Assembly: GCF_014654205.1 (NCBI RefSeq)
Contig: NZ_BNAW01000069.1
Location: 1-41,662, forward strand
Source: Amycolatopsis bullii
Lineage (GTDB): Bacteria > Actinomycetota > Actinomycetes > Mycobacteriales > Pseudonocardiaceae
DNA length: 41,662 nucleotides
Direction: 5' to 3'
The notes under the pieces were generated by a model. The model was not told the origin of the DNA, did not search any database, and saw only the letters and a program-made list of their open reading frames with translations. The first letter of the stretch is position 1, and every line of letters begins with the position of its first letter. This document shows positions 8,414-15,530 of the stretch, in pieces. A program made the position numbers and the translations under genes.

Positions 8414-8442
8414 TTGACACGGTTACCGGGACGCGCTTCACT
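8414..8442 (+). promoter_or_regulatory. Probable promoter of the GH105-like gene, overlapped by an inverted repeat
   Basis: TTGACA (8414-8419), a 17-base spacer and TTCACT (8437-8442). The -35 element is flanked by CGGTA and TACCG, an imperfect palindrome spanning about 8407-8428 that could be an operator for the GntR regulator just upstream. Confidence 0.5.
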
Positions 8443-8487
8443 CGCTGCGGATGCCCGCCGCCATGACCTGTTGAGGAGGACGCTTTC

Positions 8488-9564
8488 ATGCGTTTCCCGG
8501 GAATTCGCGGTTTCGGCGTGCTCGCGGCCACGGCGTTGGCGGGCGGTCTCTTCACCGCCCCGGTGGCGACCGCGGCGACCTGCACCATTTCCGACGAAAT
8601 GGTGTCCGCGGGCAACTACTGGGTGACCAACGGGACGAACCTCGACGCGCCGGACTGGCAGAACGCCACGTTCCACGTCGGCAACCTCGCCCTGGTCCGG
8701 ACCACCGGCCAGTCCAACCACAAGACCTACCCCTGGGCCCAGGCCAACAAGTACCTGCTCCCGGACGACCCGAAGCGGCCGTTCTTCCCGGACAACCAGG
8801 CGGCCGGCGAGGCGTACCTCGACCTGTACACCTACTTCCACCCCGAGATTCCCCTGGATTCGATTCGCACGCGGATCCGCGACGAGGTGGCGTCCGTCCA
8901 GGCGGGCCACCGCGACTACTGGAACTACGTCGACGCGCTGAACATGGCGATGCCGTCGTTCGCGCGAATGAGCCTGATCGACCACGATCCGTCCTATTTG
9001 GACGCCATGGACCAGCTCTTCCGGTCGTCGGAACACAAGCTGTTCAACGAGTTCACCGGCCTGTGGTACCGCGACGCGCGGTTCAAGGGCTCGGGCGTGT
9101 TCTGGTCCCGCGGCAACGGCTGGGCCCTGGCGGCGTTGACGAAGGTGCTCCAGGTGCTGCCGGCGGACGACCCGCGGCGGCCGGAGTACCTGCGTGTGTT
9201 CAAGAAGATGGCGGCCACGCTGGCGCTGGTCCAGCGACGGGACGGCTTCTGGAACTCGGACCTGCTGAACCCGTGGGACCACGGCGGCCCCGAGGCCAGC
9301 GGCACGGCGTTCTTCGCGTTCGGCCTCGGCTGGGGCGTCAACGCGGGCATCCTCGACGCGGCCCGCTTCCGCCCGGTGGTGGACAGGGCGTGGACGGCGC
9401 TGTCGACGAAGGCCCTGCAGCCCAACGGCTTCGTCGGGTACGTCCAGCCGGTGGGCGACCGCCCGGCCGCCGCGCACGCGACCGACACGGCGGCATACGG
9501 AGTGGGCGCGTTCCTGCTGGCGGGCCAGCAGGTGGCCCTGCTGCAAGGCTGTTCGGCACCCTAG
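8488..9564 (+). CDS. Secreted glycoside hydrolase of the GH88/GH105 type (unsaturated rhamnogalacturonyl hydrolase-like)
   Basis: A 358-residue protein that would cleave unsaturated uronic-acid residues from pectin oligosaccharides made by lyases. Residues 1-30 form a Sec signal peptide ending near TAAT. The catalytic domain has the alpha6/alpha6-barrel motifs of GH105: YWNYVDALNMAMPSFARM, with Asp149 as the likely general acid/base, and WSRGNGWALAAL (206-217), then GTAFFAFGLGWGVNAG. Export is somewhat unusual, since many family members are cytoplasmic. The start is fixed by a strong GAGGAGGA site 6-14 bases upstream. Context with an arabinose-type importer fits use of rhamnogalacturonan with arabinan side chains. 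Confidence 0.85.
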   Translation: MRFPGIRGFGVLAATALAGGLFTAPVATAATCTISDEMVSAGNYWVTNGTNLDAPDWQNATFHVGNLALVRTTGQSNHKTYPWAQANKYLLPDDPKRPFFPDNQAAGEAYLDLYTYFHPEIPLDSIRTRIRDEVASVQAGHRDYWNYVDALNMAMPSFARMSLIDHDPSYLDAMDQLFRSSEHKLFNEFTGLWYRDARFKGSGVFWSRGNGWALAALTKVLQVLPADDPRRPEYLRVFKKMAATLALVQRRDGFWNSDLLNPWDHGGPEASGTAFFAFGLGWGVNAGILDAARFRPVVDRAWTALSTKALQPNGFVGYVQPVGDRPAAAHATDTAAYGVGAFLLAGQQVALLQGCSAP

Positions 9565-9571
9565 GGCCAAA

Positions 9572-9615
9572 TGCCACAATCACGTGGCATTTATAAGTGC
9601 CACATGATTGTGGCA
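9572..9615. terminator. Bidirectional hairpin between convergent genes
   Basis: The arms at 9572-9589 and 9598-9615 (TGCCACAATCACGTGGCA and its near complement) pair over 18 bp with one G-T wobble and an eight-base AT-rich loop. It lies exactly between the GH105-like gene and dinB, both ending into it. Confidence 0.8.
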
Positions 9616-9617
9616 AT

Positions 9618-10922
9618 TCAGCTTAGGCAGTCGCGGGGGTCTCCGCGGGTCAGGGCCGGGTCCGACTGGAGGAAGGTGCGCGCGACGCCGGGGCCGGAGG
9701 ACCGGCGCTCGAAGCGGACCGTCACCCGGCCGTGGCCCGCGCCCTGGACCCAGCCCGTGCCGAACTCCTCGTGGACCACGTCGTCGCCTTGACGCCACTC
9801 CGAAGGCGCCGCGGGAGCCGGGGCTGACACCACGGTCGACGTCGAAGGCACCGAAGGCGCGGCCAGGCTGAACAGCGCGTCCTGGTGCGGCACCGAAAGC
9901 CCGCTGTAGGCCACGCCCGCCAGCCGGATGCCGCCGAACTCCGCCGGGTCGATCAGCAGGCGCTCGGCCGTCGCCGCCAGCTCGGCCAGGTCGTCCGTGG
10001 GCGCCGAGATCGTCTCGGACCGGGTCACCGTGTGCATGTCCGTGTGCCGCAGCTTGATCACCACCGTCCGCGCCACCCGGCCGGCCTTGACCAGCCGCTG
10101 GTGCGCGCCCACGGCGATCCGGCGGACCTCCGCCCGCAGCGAGGCGAGGTCCTTGATGTCGGTGTCGAACGTCGTTTCGGCGCTGACCTGCTTGGTCTCG
10201 GCACGACCGGCCACCGGGCGGTCGTCCACACCGGTGGCCAGCCGGCGCAGGTCGCGGCCGACCACGCCGCCGAGCGTGGCCACCGCGTCCGGTTCGGACA
10301 GTGCGGCCAGCTGCCCGAGCGTCTGCACGCCGATGAACCGCAGCTTCCCTTCGGCGACCGGGCCGATGCCCCACAGCGCGCGCACCGGTAGGGGTGCGAG
10401 GAACTCCCGTTCGGTGCCCTGCGGCACCACCAGCAGCCCGTCCGGTTTGGCTTCGTCGGAGGCGATCTTCGCGATCTGCTTGCCGTTGCCCGCCCCGATC
10501 GACGCCACCAGGCCGGTTTCCGCGCGGATCCGGGCGCGCAACGAGGCACAGAACGAAGTCACCTCGTCGAGCGAAGCGCCGACCAGTGACGGTGGTTCGG
10601 CGAAGGCTTCGTCGAGGGAGATCTTCTCCAGAACCGGGGCCACCGACGTGACGACCGCGAAGACCTCTTGGCTGAGCCGCTCGTAGACGCGGAACCGCGG
10701 CGGCACGATCACGCCGTTCGCCGGCAGCAGCCGCCGTGCCTGGGCCATCGGCATCGCCGAGCGGATGCCGAACGCGCGCGACTCGTAACTGGCCCCGGCG
10801 ACGACCCCGCGGGGTCCGGTGCCGCCGACGAGCACCGGGCGCCCGGCCAGCGTCGGGCGGGTGAGCTGCTCGGCCGAGGCGTAGAAGGCGTCCAGGTCGA
10901 GGTGGATCACCCAGCGGCTCAC
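9618..10922 (-). CDS. dinB: DNA polymerase IV (Y-family)
   Basis: A 434-residue translesion polymerase that copies past damaged bases without proofreading. The catalytic core opens with VIHLDLDAFYASAEQLTRP (metal-binding Asp9), then the GGTGPRGVVAGASYESRAFGI finger region and EKISLDEAFAE, which supplies the Asp-Glu pair. The helix-hairpin-helix region (LPVRALWGIGPVAEGKLRFIG) and the little-finger domain follow. The last about 60 residues (WRQGDDVVHEEFGTGWVQG...VRFERR) are an actinobacterial C-terminal extension; no canonical C-terminal clamp-binding peptide is obvious. GTG at 10922 starts one base after the stop of the regulator gene, so dinB is probably co-transcribed with it. Confidence 0.93.
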   Translation of the reverse strand: MSRWVIHLDLDAFYASAEQLTRPTLAGRPVLVGGTGPRGVVAGASYESRAFGIRSAMPMAQARRLLPANGVIVPPRFRVYERLSQEVFAVVTSVAPVLEKISLDEAFAEPPSLVGASLDEVTSFCASLRARIRAETGLVASIGAGNGKQIAKIASDEAKPDGLLVVPQGTEREFLAPLPVRALWGIGPVAEGKLRFIGVQTLGQLAALSEPDAVATLGGVVGRDLRRLATGVDDRPVAGRAETKQVSAETTFDTDIKDLASLRAEVRRIAVGAHQRLVKAGRVARTVVIKLRHTDMHTVTRSETISAPTDDLAELAATAERLLIDPAEFGGIRLAGVAYSGLSVPHQDALFSLAAPSVPSTSTVVSAPAPAAPSEWRQGDDVVHEEFGTGWVQGAGHGRVTVRFERRSSGPGVARTFLQSDPALTRGDPRDCLS

Positions 10923-10923
10923 G

Positions 10924-11235
10924 TCAGTCCCCGCCGGTGGCGTCCAGCAGCTGGTGCAGCGCCTTGGTGTAGCTCTCGAACGCGGCCCGGCCGGCCGTGG
11001 TCAGCCGGACCAGGGTGACCGGCGTGCGGTGTTCGTAGGCCTTGGTGATCTCGACGTACTCGGCGTCTTCGAGCTTGCGCAGGTGCGTCGAGAGGTTGCC
11101 CGCCGTCATGTCCAGCAGCTGCTGCAGCCGCGGGAAGGTGATCTGGTCGCCCGCGCGCAGCCCGGCGAGCGCGACGGTGACCCGCAGCCGCGCCTGGGCG
11201 TGGATGACGGGGTCGAGCTGCGGCAGGTCGCTCAT
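10924..11235 (-). CDS. Small winged-helix transcriptional regulator
   Basis: A 103-residue protein with a MarR/ArsR-like winged helix (HTH_34 type): VALAGLRAGDQITFPRLQQL, then the recognition helix region TAGNLSTHLRKLEDAEYVEI and the wing KAYEHRTPVTLVRLTTAGRA. There is no separate ligand domain. ATG at 11235 overlaps the stop of the membrane-protein gene (ATGA). It is the best candidate to bind the ACTTTG-N5-CAAAGT palindromes in front of the ABC operon, making the operon self-regulated; this is inference. A longer reading frame to 11457 has no typical residues before this ATG. Confidence 0.85.
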   Translation of the reverse strand: MSDLPQLDPVIHAQARLRVTVALAGLRAGDQITFPRLQQLLDMTAGNLSTHLRKLEDAEYVEITKAYEHRTPVTLVRLTTAGRAAFESYTKALHQLLDATGGD

Positions 11236-11840
11236 CGGCCGGTCTTCTCGCGGACGAAGTAGACGATCGCGCCGAGCAGGAACCCGCCCCCGCCGCAGAC
11301 GGTGAGCACGAGGAAGTTCGCCGGGTAGCCGATCAGCACGCTCAAGGCGGCCGACACGATCATCCACGCACCGAGGCCGTACATGAGCCGGTCCTGCCAC
11401 ACCATGCCACCGGCCAGGTACATCACGCCGGTGAGCAGCAGCCACGTGCCGGTCCACAGCAGCGACACCTGCTCGGACGACAGCGCCTGGAACTGCGTGA
11501 TCCGGATGTCGACGACCATCAGCCCGATCGAGCCGAGCGCCCAGCCGTAGCCGTACATCGCGCCGACCGTGCGGGACGGCCCGCGGATACCGCGGCCGGT
11601 GCGGATGCTGGTGAACGCCGTGTAGGCGACGGCGCCGAGGAAGAGCAGCGGGACGACGATGCCGCCGGAGACCCAGCCGGGGATGCCCACGCCGGGCAGC
11701 GTCGTGACGTAGGTGAAGCCCCAGCCGACGATCCAGGCGAGGGCCCAGGCGGCGAGCATCCGTGCCGGGCCCCCGCCCAGTTCCCGGCGCGTCCGCCGGT
11801 TCTGCTGGGCGATCAGGTTCAGCGACTCTTCGGCCGACAT
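11232..11840 (-). CDS. Integral membrane protein of unknown function, paired with the winged-helix regulator
   Basis: I do not recognise a specific family. The 202-residue protein has a short charged N-terminus (SLNLIAQQNRRTRRELGG) and about five to six hydrophobic segments, including MLAAWALAWIVGWGFTYV, GIVVPLLFLGAVAYTAF and FLVLTVCGGGGFLLGAIVYF. The ATG at 11840 is chosen because GGAAG lies eight bases before it; an upstream ATG at 11909 is possible. The stop overlaps the regulator start, an arrangement suggesting that the membrane protein senses or modulates the same signal. A 69-bp gap separates it from the ABC permease gene upstream. Confidence 0.75.
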   Translation of the reverse strand: MSAEESLNLIAQQNRRTRRELGGGPARMLAAWALAWIVGWGFTYVTTLPGVGIPGWVSGGIVVPLLFLGAVAYTAFTSIRTGRGIRGPSRTVGAMYGYGWALGSIGLMVVDIRITQFQALSSEQVSLLWTGTWLLLTGVMYLAGGMVWQDRLMYGLGAWMIVSAALSVLIGYPANFLVLTVCGGGGFLLGAIVYFVREKTGR

Positions 11841-11909
11841 CGGCTCGTCTTCCACCTGGTTCGCCCTCTCCCGTGCCACTCCCTCGACTGCACGGAAGCT
11901 AACACGCAT

Positions 11910-12641
11910 TCACAGCCGGGCCGTGTCCAGCCGGAAGCGGCGCACCACGATCAGGGCGGGCACGACCAGCCAGCCCAGCAGCACCAGCGCCGCCAGGAGC
12001 ATCCCGCCCTGGTGGGCCAGCGGTTCGAGGCCGATCCGGCCGAGCCAGTACGTCGGGAAGAAGCGCGCCAGCGAAGCCATCCAGTCCGGGAGCACCCAGA
12101 GCGGGATCCACAGGCCGCCGAGCATGCCCAGGGGCATCATCAGCGCGCCGGTCACCGCGCCGACCGTGTCCCCCTTGCCGAACAGGCCGATGGCCAGGCC
12201 CAGCACGGCGAACGGGAGCACGCCCAGCCACAGCGAGCCCAGCACCAGCAGCCACTGCGCGGCGGTCATCTCGACGCCCGTCGCCAGGCCGGCGAGGAAC
12301 AGCACCACGAGGACCGGCAGGGCCACGGCCATCGCCGAGAGGACCTTGACCACCAGGTAGCCGGGGCCGCGCATCGGCGTCAGCCGCAGCTGCCGCTGCC
12401 AGCCGTCGGTGCGTTCCTGCGCCACCCGCGTCCCGGTGAACAGGGCGCCGCCGCTCGCGCCGTACGCGGCCAGGTTGATCATGGTCTGGACGTTCGAGGC
12501 GAGACCGTTCGGCGCCACGAGCTTGCCGAAGATCGAGCCGAACAACAGGAACATGGCCAGCGGCATGCCGATGGTGAAGACGGTGAACTGCGGGCTCCGG
12601 ACGATCCGCTTGATCTCCAGGCTCAGGTACGTCGTGTTCAC
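11910..12641 (-). CDS. ABC-2 type exporter permease
   Basis: A 243-residue permease with six predicted membrane helices and the layout of ABC-2 drug or antibiotic exporters. An amphipathic N-terminus (NTTYLSLEIKRIVRSPQFTVF) leads into the first helix, then GALFTGTRVAQERTDGWQRQLRLTPMR, a cytoplasmic loop typical of the family, and later helices with GALMMPLGMLGGLWIPLWVLP and a FFPTYWLGRIG segment. The GTG at 12641 overlaps the ATPase stop by four bases (GTGA). With the ATPase it would export a lipid, drug or peptide; the substrate is unknown. Confidence 0.85.
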   Translation of the reverse strand: MNTTYLSLEIKRIVRSPQFTVFTIGMPLAMFLLFGSIFGKLVAPNGLASNVQTMINLAAYGASGGALFTGTRVAQERTDGWQRQLRLTPMRGPGYLVVKVLSAMAVALPVLVVLFLAGLATGVEMTAAQWLLVLGSLWLGVLPFAVLGLAIGLFGKGDTVGAVTGALMMPLGMLGGLWIPLWVLPDWMASLARFFPTYWLGRIGLEPLAHQGGMLLAALVLLGWLVVPALIVVRRFRLDTARL

Positions 12642-13537
12642 GCGGCGGCCTCCTCGGCGGTCAGCGCCAGGAAGGCCTCTTCGAGGCCGAGCGCGGTGAT
12701 TTCGATGTCGGACGCGTCCGGGTGGGCGAGCAGCAGGGCGCGGATCGCGGCGTCGGAGTCGGCGCAGGCCAGCTCGGCGCGACCGCCGCGCAGCTGGACG
12801 TCGGTGACGCCCGGCAGGCGCGCGAGGTCCGCGTCGGTCGCGCCCGGCACGACGGCCTTGAGCACCCGGCCGGACACCGCGGCCCGGACTTCGGCGACCG
12901 GGCCGTCGGCGACGACGACGCCGTGGCGCATCAGCACCACGCGGTCGGCGTAGTCTTCGGCCTCGGCCAGGTAGTGCGTGGCGAACAGCACCGTCCGGCC
13001 GCCGGCGGCGAACTCGCGGATGGCCGCCCAGAACGCGCGCCTGCCGTCGACGTCCATCGCCGCGGTGGGCTCGTCGAGCACGAGCAGCTGCGGGTTGCCG
13101 GCCAGGGCGAGGGCGAACCGGACGCGCTGGCGTTCCCCGCCGGACAGCTTGCCGCAGCGGCGTTTCACGAGGTTCTCCAGCCCGGCCCGGGCGATCACTT
13201 CGGTGGCGGGCAGCGGGTTCTCGTGCGTCGAGACGATCAGGCCGACGAGCTCGCCGACGGTGGCGTCCGGCAGCAGCGCGCCGTTCTGCATCATCGCGCC
13301 GACGAGCCCCCGGTCGACGGCCTCCCGCGGGCTGCCACCCGCGACGGTCACCTCCCCCGCGTCCGGCTTGGTCAGGCCGAGCAGCATGTCGACGGTGGTC
13401 GACTTGCCCGCGCCGTTCGGCCCGAGCAGCGCGACGACCTCGCCGCGCGCGACCTCGACGGACACCCCGCCGACCGCCGTGACCTGCCCGAACCGCTTGG
13501 TGAGGCCGTGCAGCGCGAACGCCGGTCCCCCAGTCAT
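12638..13537 (-). CDS. ABC-2 type exporter ATPase
   Basis: A 299-residue ATP-binding subunit of the DrrA/CcmA-like class. Visible are Walker A GPNGAGKSTTVDML, Q-loop region GAMMQNGALLPDATV, signature LSGGERQRVRFALALAG and Walker B LLVLDEPTAAMDVDGRRAFW, then H-loop VLFATHYLAEAEDYADR. The C-terminal about 75 residues form the extra domain common to antibiotic-export ATPases. ATG at 13537 follows GGAGGA closely; an upstream in-frame ATG at 13666 would run through the operator and terminator region and is rejected. It is the first gene of the minus-strand unit that continues to dinB. Confidence 0.92.
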   Translation of the reverse strand: MTGGPAFALHGLTKRFGQVTAVGGVSVEVARGEVVALLGPNGAGKSTTVDMLLGLTKPDAGEVTVAGGSPREAVDRGLVGAMMQNGALLPDATVGELVGLIVSTHENPLPATEVIARAGLENLVKRRCGKLSGGERQRVRFALALAGNPQLLVLDEPTAAMDVDGRRAFWAAIREFAAGGRTVLFATHYLAEAEDYADRVVLMRHGVVVADGPVAEVRAAVSGRVLKAVVPGATDADLARLPGVTDVQLRGGRAELACADSDAAIRALLLAHPDASDIEITALGLEEAFLALTAEEAAA

Positions 13538-13555
13538 GGCGTCCTCCTTCCGTGG

Positions 13556-13572
13556 ACTTTGAATCGCAAAGT
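13556..13572. promoter_or_regulatory. Operator-like palindrome, site 1 (ACTTTG-N5-CAAAGT)
   Basis: ACTTTGAATCGCAAAGT has perfect 6-bp half-sites. It lies 19 bases upstream of the ATPase start, between -10 box and ribosome site of the exporter operon, where a bound repressor would block transcription. Confidence 0.75.
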
Positions 13573-13580
13573 TGATGCGC

Positions 13581-13597
13581 ACTTTGTAACACAAAGT
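13581..13597. promoter_or_regulatory. Operator-like palindrome, site 2 (ACTTTG-N5-CAAAGT)
   Basis: ACTTTGTAACACAAAGT repeats the half-sites of site 1 exactly, 25 bp away centre to centre, and covers the -10 box of the predicted minus-strand promoter. Confidence 0.75.
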
Positions 13598-13611
13598 CCG
13601 CGCAGGTTCAA
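13583..13611 (-). promoter_or_regulatory. Probable promoter of the exporter-regulator-dinB operon
   Basis: On the minus strand TTGAAC (13611-13606), a 17-base spacer and TACAAA (13588-13583). The -10 lies inside operator site 2, consistent with repression. Confidence 0.5.
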
Positions 13612-13634
13612 AGCCCCCGGTACCGGAAAGCAAG

Positions 13635-13675
13635 AAAAACGGGGTGCCGGGCAGTGTGCCCGGCACCCCGTTTTT
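13635..13675. terminator. Intrinsic terminator of the tripeptidyl aminopeptidase gene
   Basis: A perfect 19-bp stem (13635-13653 with 13657-13675) with a three-base loop, flanked by AAAAA and TTTTT, so it has a U-tract in either direction. It follows the minus-strand peptidase gene and insulates the exporter promoter behind it. Confidence 0.93.
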
Positions 13676-13690
13676 CAGGGTCTCCGCAGG

Positions 13691-15259
13691 TCAGCCGGTG
13701 AACCGCCCGGCCACCATGCCCTGCGTCGCCGCGATGTCGGCCTTCGCGGCCGTCGGGGCCGGCGGCGTCGGCTGCGGCAGCGGGGCGCACTCGACGTCGG
13801 CCGTGCGGCCCGGCTTGCGGGCCGGGAGCGCGCCCGTCGCCAGGTAGTCGGCGATCTTGGTGTCGACGCACGCGTTGCCGCGCGGGGTGATCGCGTGGCT
13901 GGTGCCGCCCGGCTCCGCGATCAGCGAAGCACCGGGGAACCGGCTGCGGACCTCGAGGCTGCCTTCGAACGGCGTCGCCGCGTCCAGCGTCTCGTCGATC
14001 ATCAGCACGCTCTGCACGCCCCGGCCGTCGATCTTGGTGGGCTTCCCGGCCTTCGCCGGCCAGTACAGGCAGGGCGCGTTGAACCAGGCGTTCTGCCAGG
14101 TGAAGTACGGCGCCTTGGTGAAGGTCTGCCAGTTGTCGCGCTTCCACTGGTTCCAGCTCTGCGGCCACTGGACGTCGGTGCACTGCACGGCGAGGTACAC
14201 CGCGTAGCCGTTGTCGTCGCCACGGCCGCCGAAGGCCTCGAACAGCGTCTTCCAGTTCTGCCAGTCACCCTGGTTGACGAACCGGGACAGCGCGTCGCCC
14301 AGCAGCGTCCACCGCAGCTGGTAGTAGCTCGCCTGCTGGATGACGTCGAGGATCTCGTCCGGCCCGATCACGCCGCCGGCCGGGTTGAACTGCGCCTTGA
14401 GCAGCTGCTCGTTGACCACCCGCTGCACGGCGGCCTGCGTCTTGCCGAGGTGGTAGACGTCGTCGTGCTGGGCCAGCCAGCCGAACCAGATCAGGATGTT
14501 CTTGTCGAAGGCGATGTCCTGGTTCAGGTTGTCGCCGTACCAGACGCCGCGCGGGTCGACCGTCGAGTCGAGCACCATCCGCCGGACGTTCTGCGGGTAC
14601 AGCGAGCCGTACACCTGGCCGAGGTAGGTGCCGTAGGAGTAGCCGTAGAAGTTCAGCTGCTTCGCCCCGAGCGCCTGGCGGAGGGAGTCCATGTCCTTGA
14701 CCGTGTCGGTCGTCTTCATGTTCTCCAGCAGCGCGCGCGAGTTGTTCTTCGCGCAGGCCTCGGCGTAGCCCTTGGAGCGGTTCAGCCAGGTCTTCTCCAG
14801 CTGCGGGGTGAACGGCACGTACTGCGGCCGGTTGTAGTCCATGTAGTTCGGGTCGCAGCTGAGCGCGGGCTTGCTGGCGCCGACGCCGCGCGGGTCGAAG
14901 CCGACCCAGTCGTAGGCGTCGCCGGCGTGGTTGGGCACGCGCGGGCCGCGGGTGGCGAGCAGCAGGCCGGACCCGCCGGGGCCACCAGGGTTCGTCAGCA
15001 TGACGCCCTGGTACTGCGCGTCGGGCACCTTGTGCTTGACGCGGCTGACGGCGAGCTGGATCTGTTCCCCGGCCGGACGGCGGTAGTCGAGCGGCACCGA
15101 GAGGTACCCGCATTCGGCGCCGGCGGTGACCAGCGTGGGATCGGTGCACGGTCCCCAGGCGATGGCCTGGCCCCCGGGTGCGGCGTTCGCGGCCGGCGCG
15201 GCCACGAGCGCGGACGCGACCGCGGCGGCGGCCACCGCGGCCAGAAAGGCACGTCTCAC
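13691..15259 (-). CDS. Secreted tripeptidyl aminopeptidase (alpha/beta hydrolase, TAP-like)
   Basis: A 522-residue exported serine peptidase that would release short peptides from protein N-termini, as Tap/SlpD/SlpE do in Streptomyces. Residues 1-27 are a Sec signal (ending PAANAAPG). The fold shows NPGGPGGSG (oxyanion region, 90-98), WVGFDPRGVGASKP, the nucleophile elbow GYSYG (Ser208), LMIDETLDAATPFEGS with the likely catalytic Asp, and PGGTSHAI with the likely catalytic His. The final part is the TAP-like C-terminal domain. The GTG start at 15259 has AGGGAG about eight bases upstream. It stands alone, with a strong terminator behind it. Confidence 0.88.
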   Translation of the reverse strand: MRRAFLAAVAAAAVASALVAAPAANAAPGGQAIAWGPCTDPTLVTAGAECGYLSVPLDYRRPAGEQIQLAVSRVKHKVPDAQYQGVMLTNPGGPGGSGLLLATRGPRVPNHAGDAYDWVGFDPRGVGASKPALSCDPNYMDYNRPQYVPFTPQLEKTWLNRSKGYAEACAKNNSRALLENMKTTDTVKDMDSLRQALGAKQLNFYGYSYGTYLGQVYGSLYPQNVRRMVLDSTVDPRGVWYGDNLNQDIAFDKNILIWFGWLAQHDDVYHLGKTQAAVQRVVNEQLLKAQFNPAGGVIGPDEILDVIQQASYYQLRWTLLGDALSRFVNQGDWQNWKTLFEAFGGRGDDNGYAVYLAVQCTDVQWPQSWNQWKRDNWQTFTKAPYFTWQNAWFNAPCLYWPAKAGKPTKIDGRGVQSVLMIDETLDAATPFEGSLEVRSRFPGASLIAEPGGTSHAITPRGNACVDTKIADYLATGALPARKPGRTADVECAPLPQPTPPAPTAAKADIAATQGMVAGRFTG

Positions 15260-15302
15260 TGATTTCTCCCTTTCCCCTGCGACTTCGGGCGGGAGAACCC
15301 TA

Positions 15303-15326
15303 GTCCCGGCGCGGCCGTGCCGGGAC
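15303..15326. repeat. Inverted repeat upstream of the aminopeptidase gene
   Basis: GTCCCGGC (15303-15310) and GCCGGGAC (15319-15326) are perfect 8-bp arms, 44 bases before the minus-strand start. It could be an operator or a 5'-leader hairpin. Confidence 0.45.
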
Positions 15327-15399
15327 GGTCAAACGGGTGCGGACCCCGAATGCCCTACGAAAGGCGGAAATCGGGTGGCGCGGACGTTCCGGGATCCCG

Positions 15400-15405
15400 T
15401 ACGTT
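15400..15405 (+). promoter_or_regulatory. Possible -10 box giving a leaderless leader-peptide transcript
   Basis: TACGTT fits the actinobacterial TANNNT -10 form and ends seven bases before the ATG at 15413, the distance expected if transcription starts at that A. No convincing -35 is present and no ribosome site precedes the ATG. Confidence 0.4.
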
Positions 15406-15412
15406 CGGTTCC

Positions 15413-15445
15413 ATGATCTTCTTCATCCGGCTTCGCCTCGTCTGA
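15413..15445 (+). CDS. Leader peptide MIFFIRLRLV, candidate macrolide-stalling attenuator
   Basis: A ten-codon open frame (ATG at 15413, TGA at 15443-15445) encodes MIFFIRLRLV. It contains Arg-Leu-Arg at codons 6-8, the +X+ motif at which macrolide-bound ribosomes arrest on leaders such as ErmDL. It lies 85 bases before a macrolide glycosyltransferase gene. Its stop codon overlaps the left arm of a hairpin (15445-15452 with 15498-15505), so a ribosome paused at RLR would cover that arm. The frame was found by reading the leader; its translation is not proven, and such a short frame could arise by chance. Confidence 0.6.
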   Translation: MIFFIRLRLV

Positions 15446-15526
15446 GACGGCGTGACCGCCGGGCTCCCCGCGTACCGGGAGGGTCCCTTCACCTGCGCGC
15501 CGTCTGGTCTTTCTCCCTTGAAGGAG
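15445..15526 (+). promoter_or_regulatory. Mutually exclusive hairpins controlling the mgt ribosome site
   Basis: Stem A: AGACGGCG (15445-15452) with CGCCGTCT (15498-15505), perfect. Stem B: GGGAGGG (15477-15483) with TTCTCCC (15511-15517), including two G-U pairs. The arms interleave, so A and B cannot both form without a pseudoknot. Stem C: CTCC (15513-15516) with GGAG (15523-15526) hides the ribosome site AAGGAG. B uses the same CTCC and would free the site. Proposed: A plus C is off, and stalling in the leader breaks A, letting B form. Confidence 0.5.
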
Positions 15527-15530
15527 CACC

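Noticed and set aside
13538..13666. Longer ABC ATPase start at 13666
   Set aside because: It would translate the intrinsic terminator and both operator palindromes; the ATG at 13537 has a strong GGAGGA.
12722..15262. Plus-strand open frame of 846 codons
   Set aside because: It covers the ABC ATPase, the terminator and the aminopeptidase antisense; the minus-strand genes have complete catalytic motifs, signal peptide and ribosome sites.
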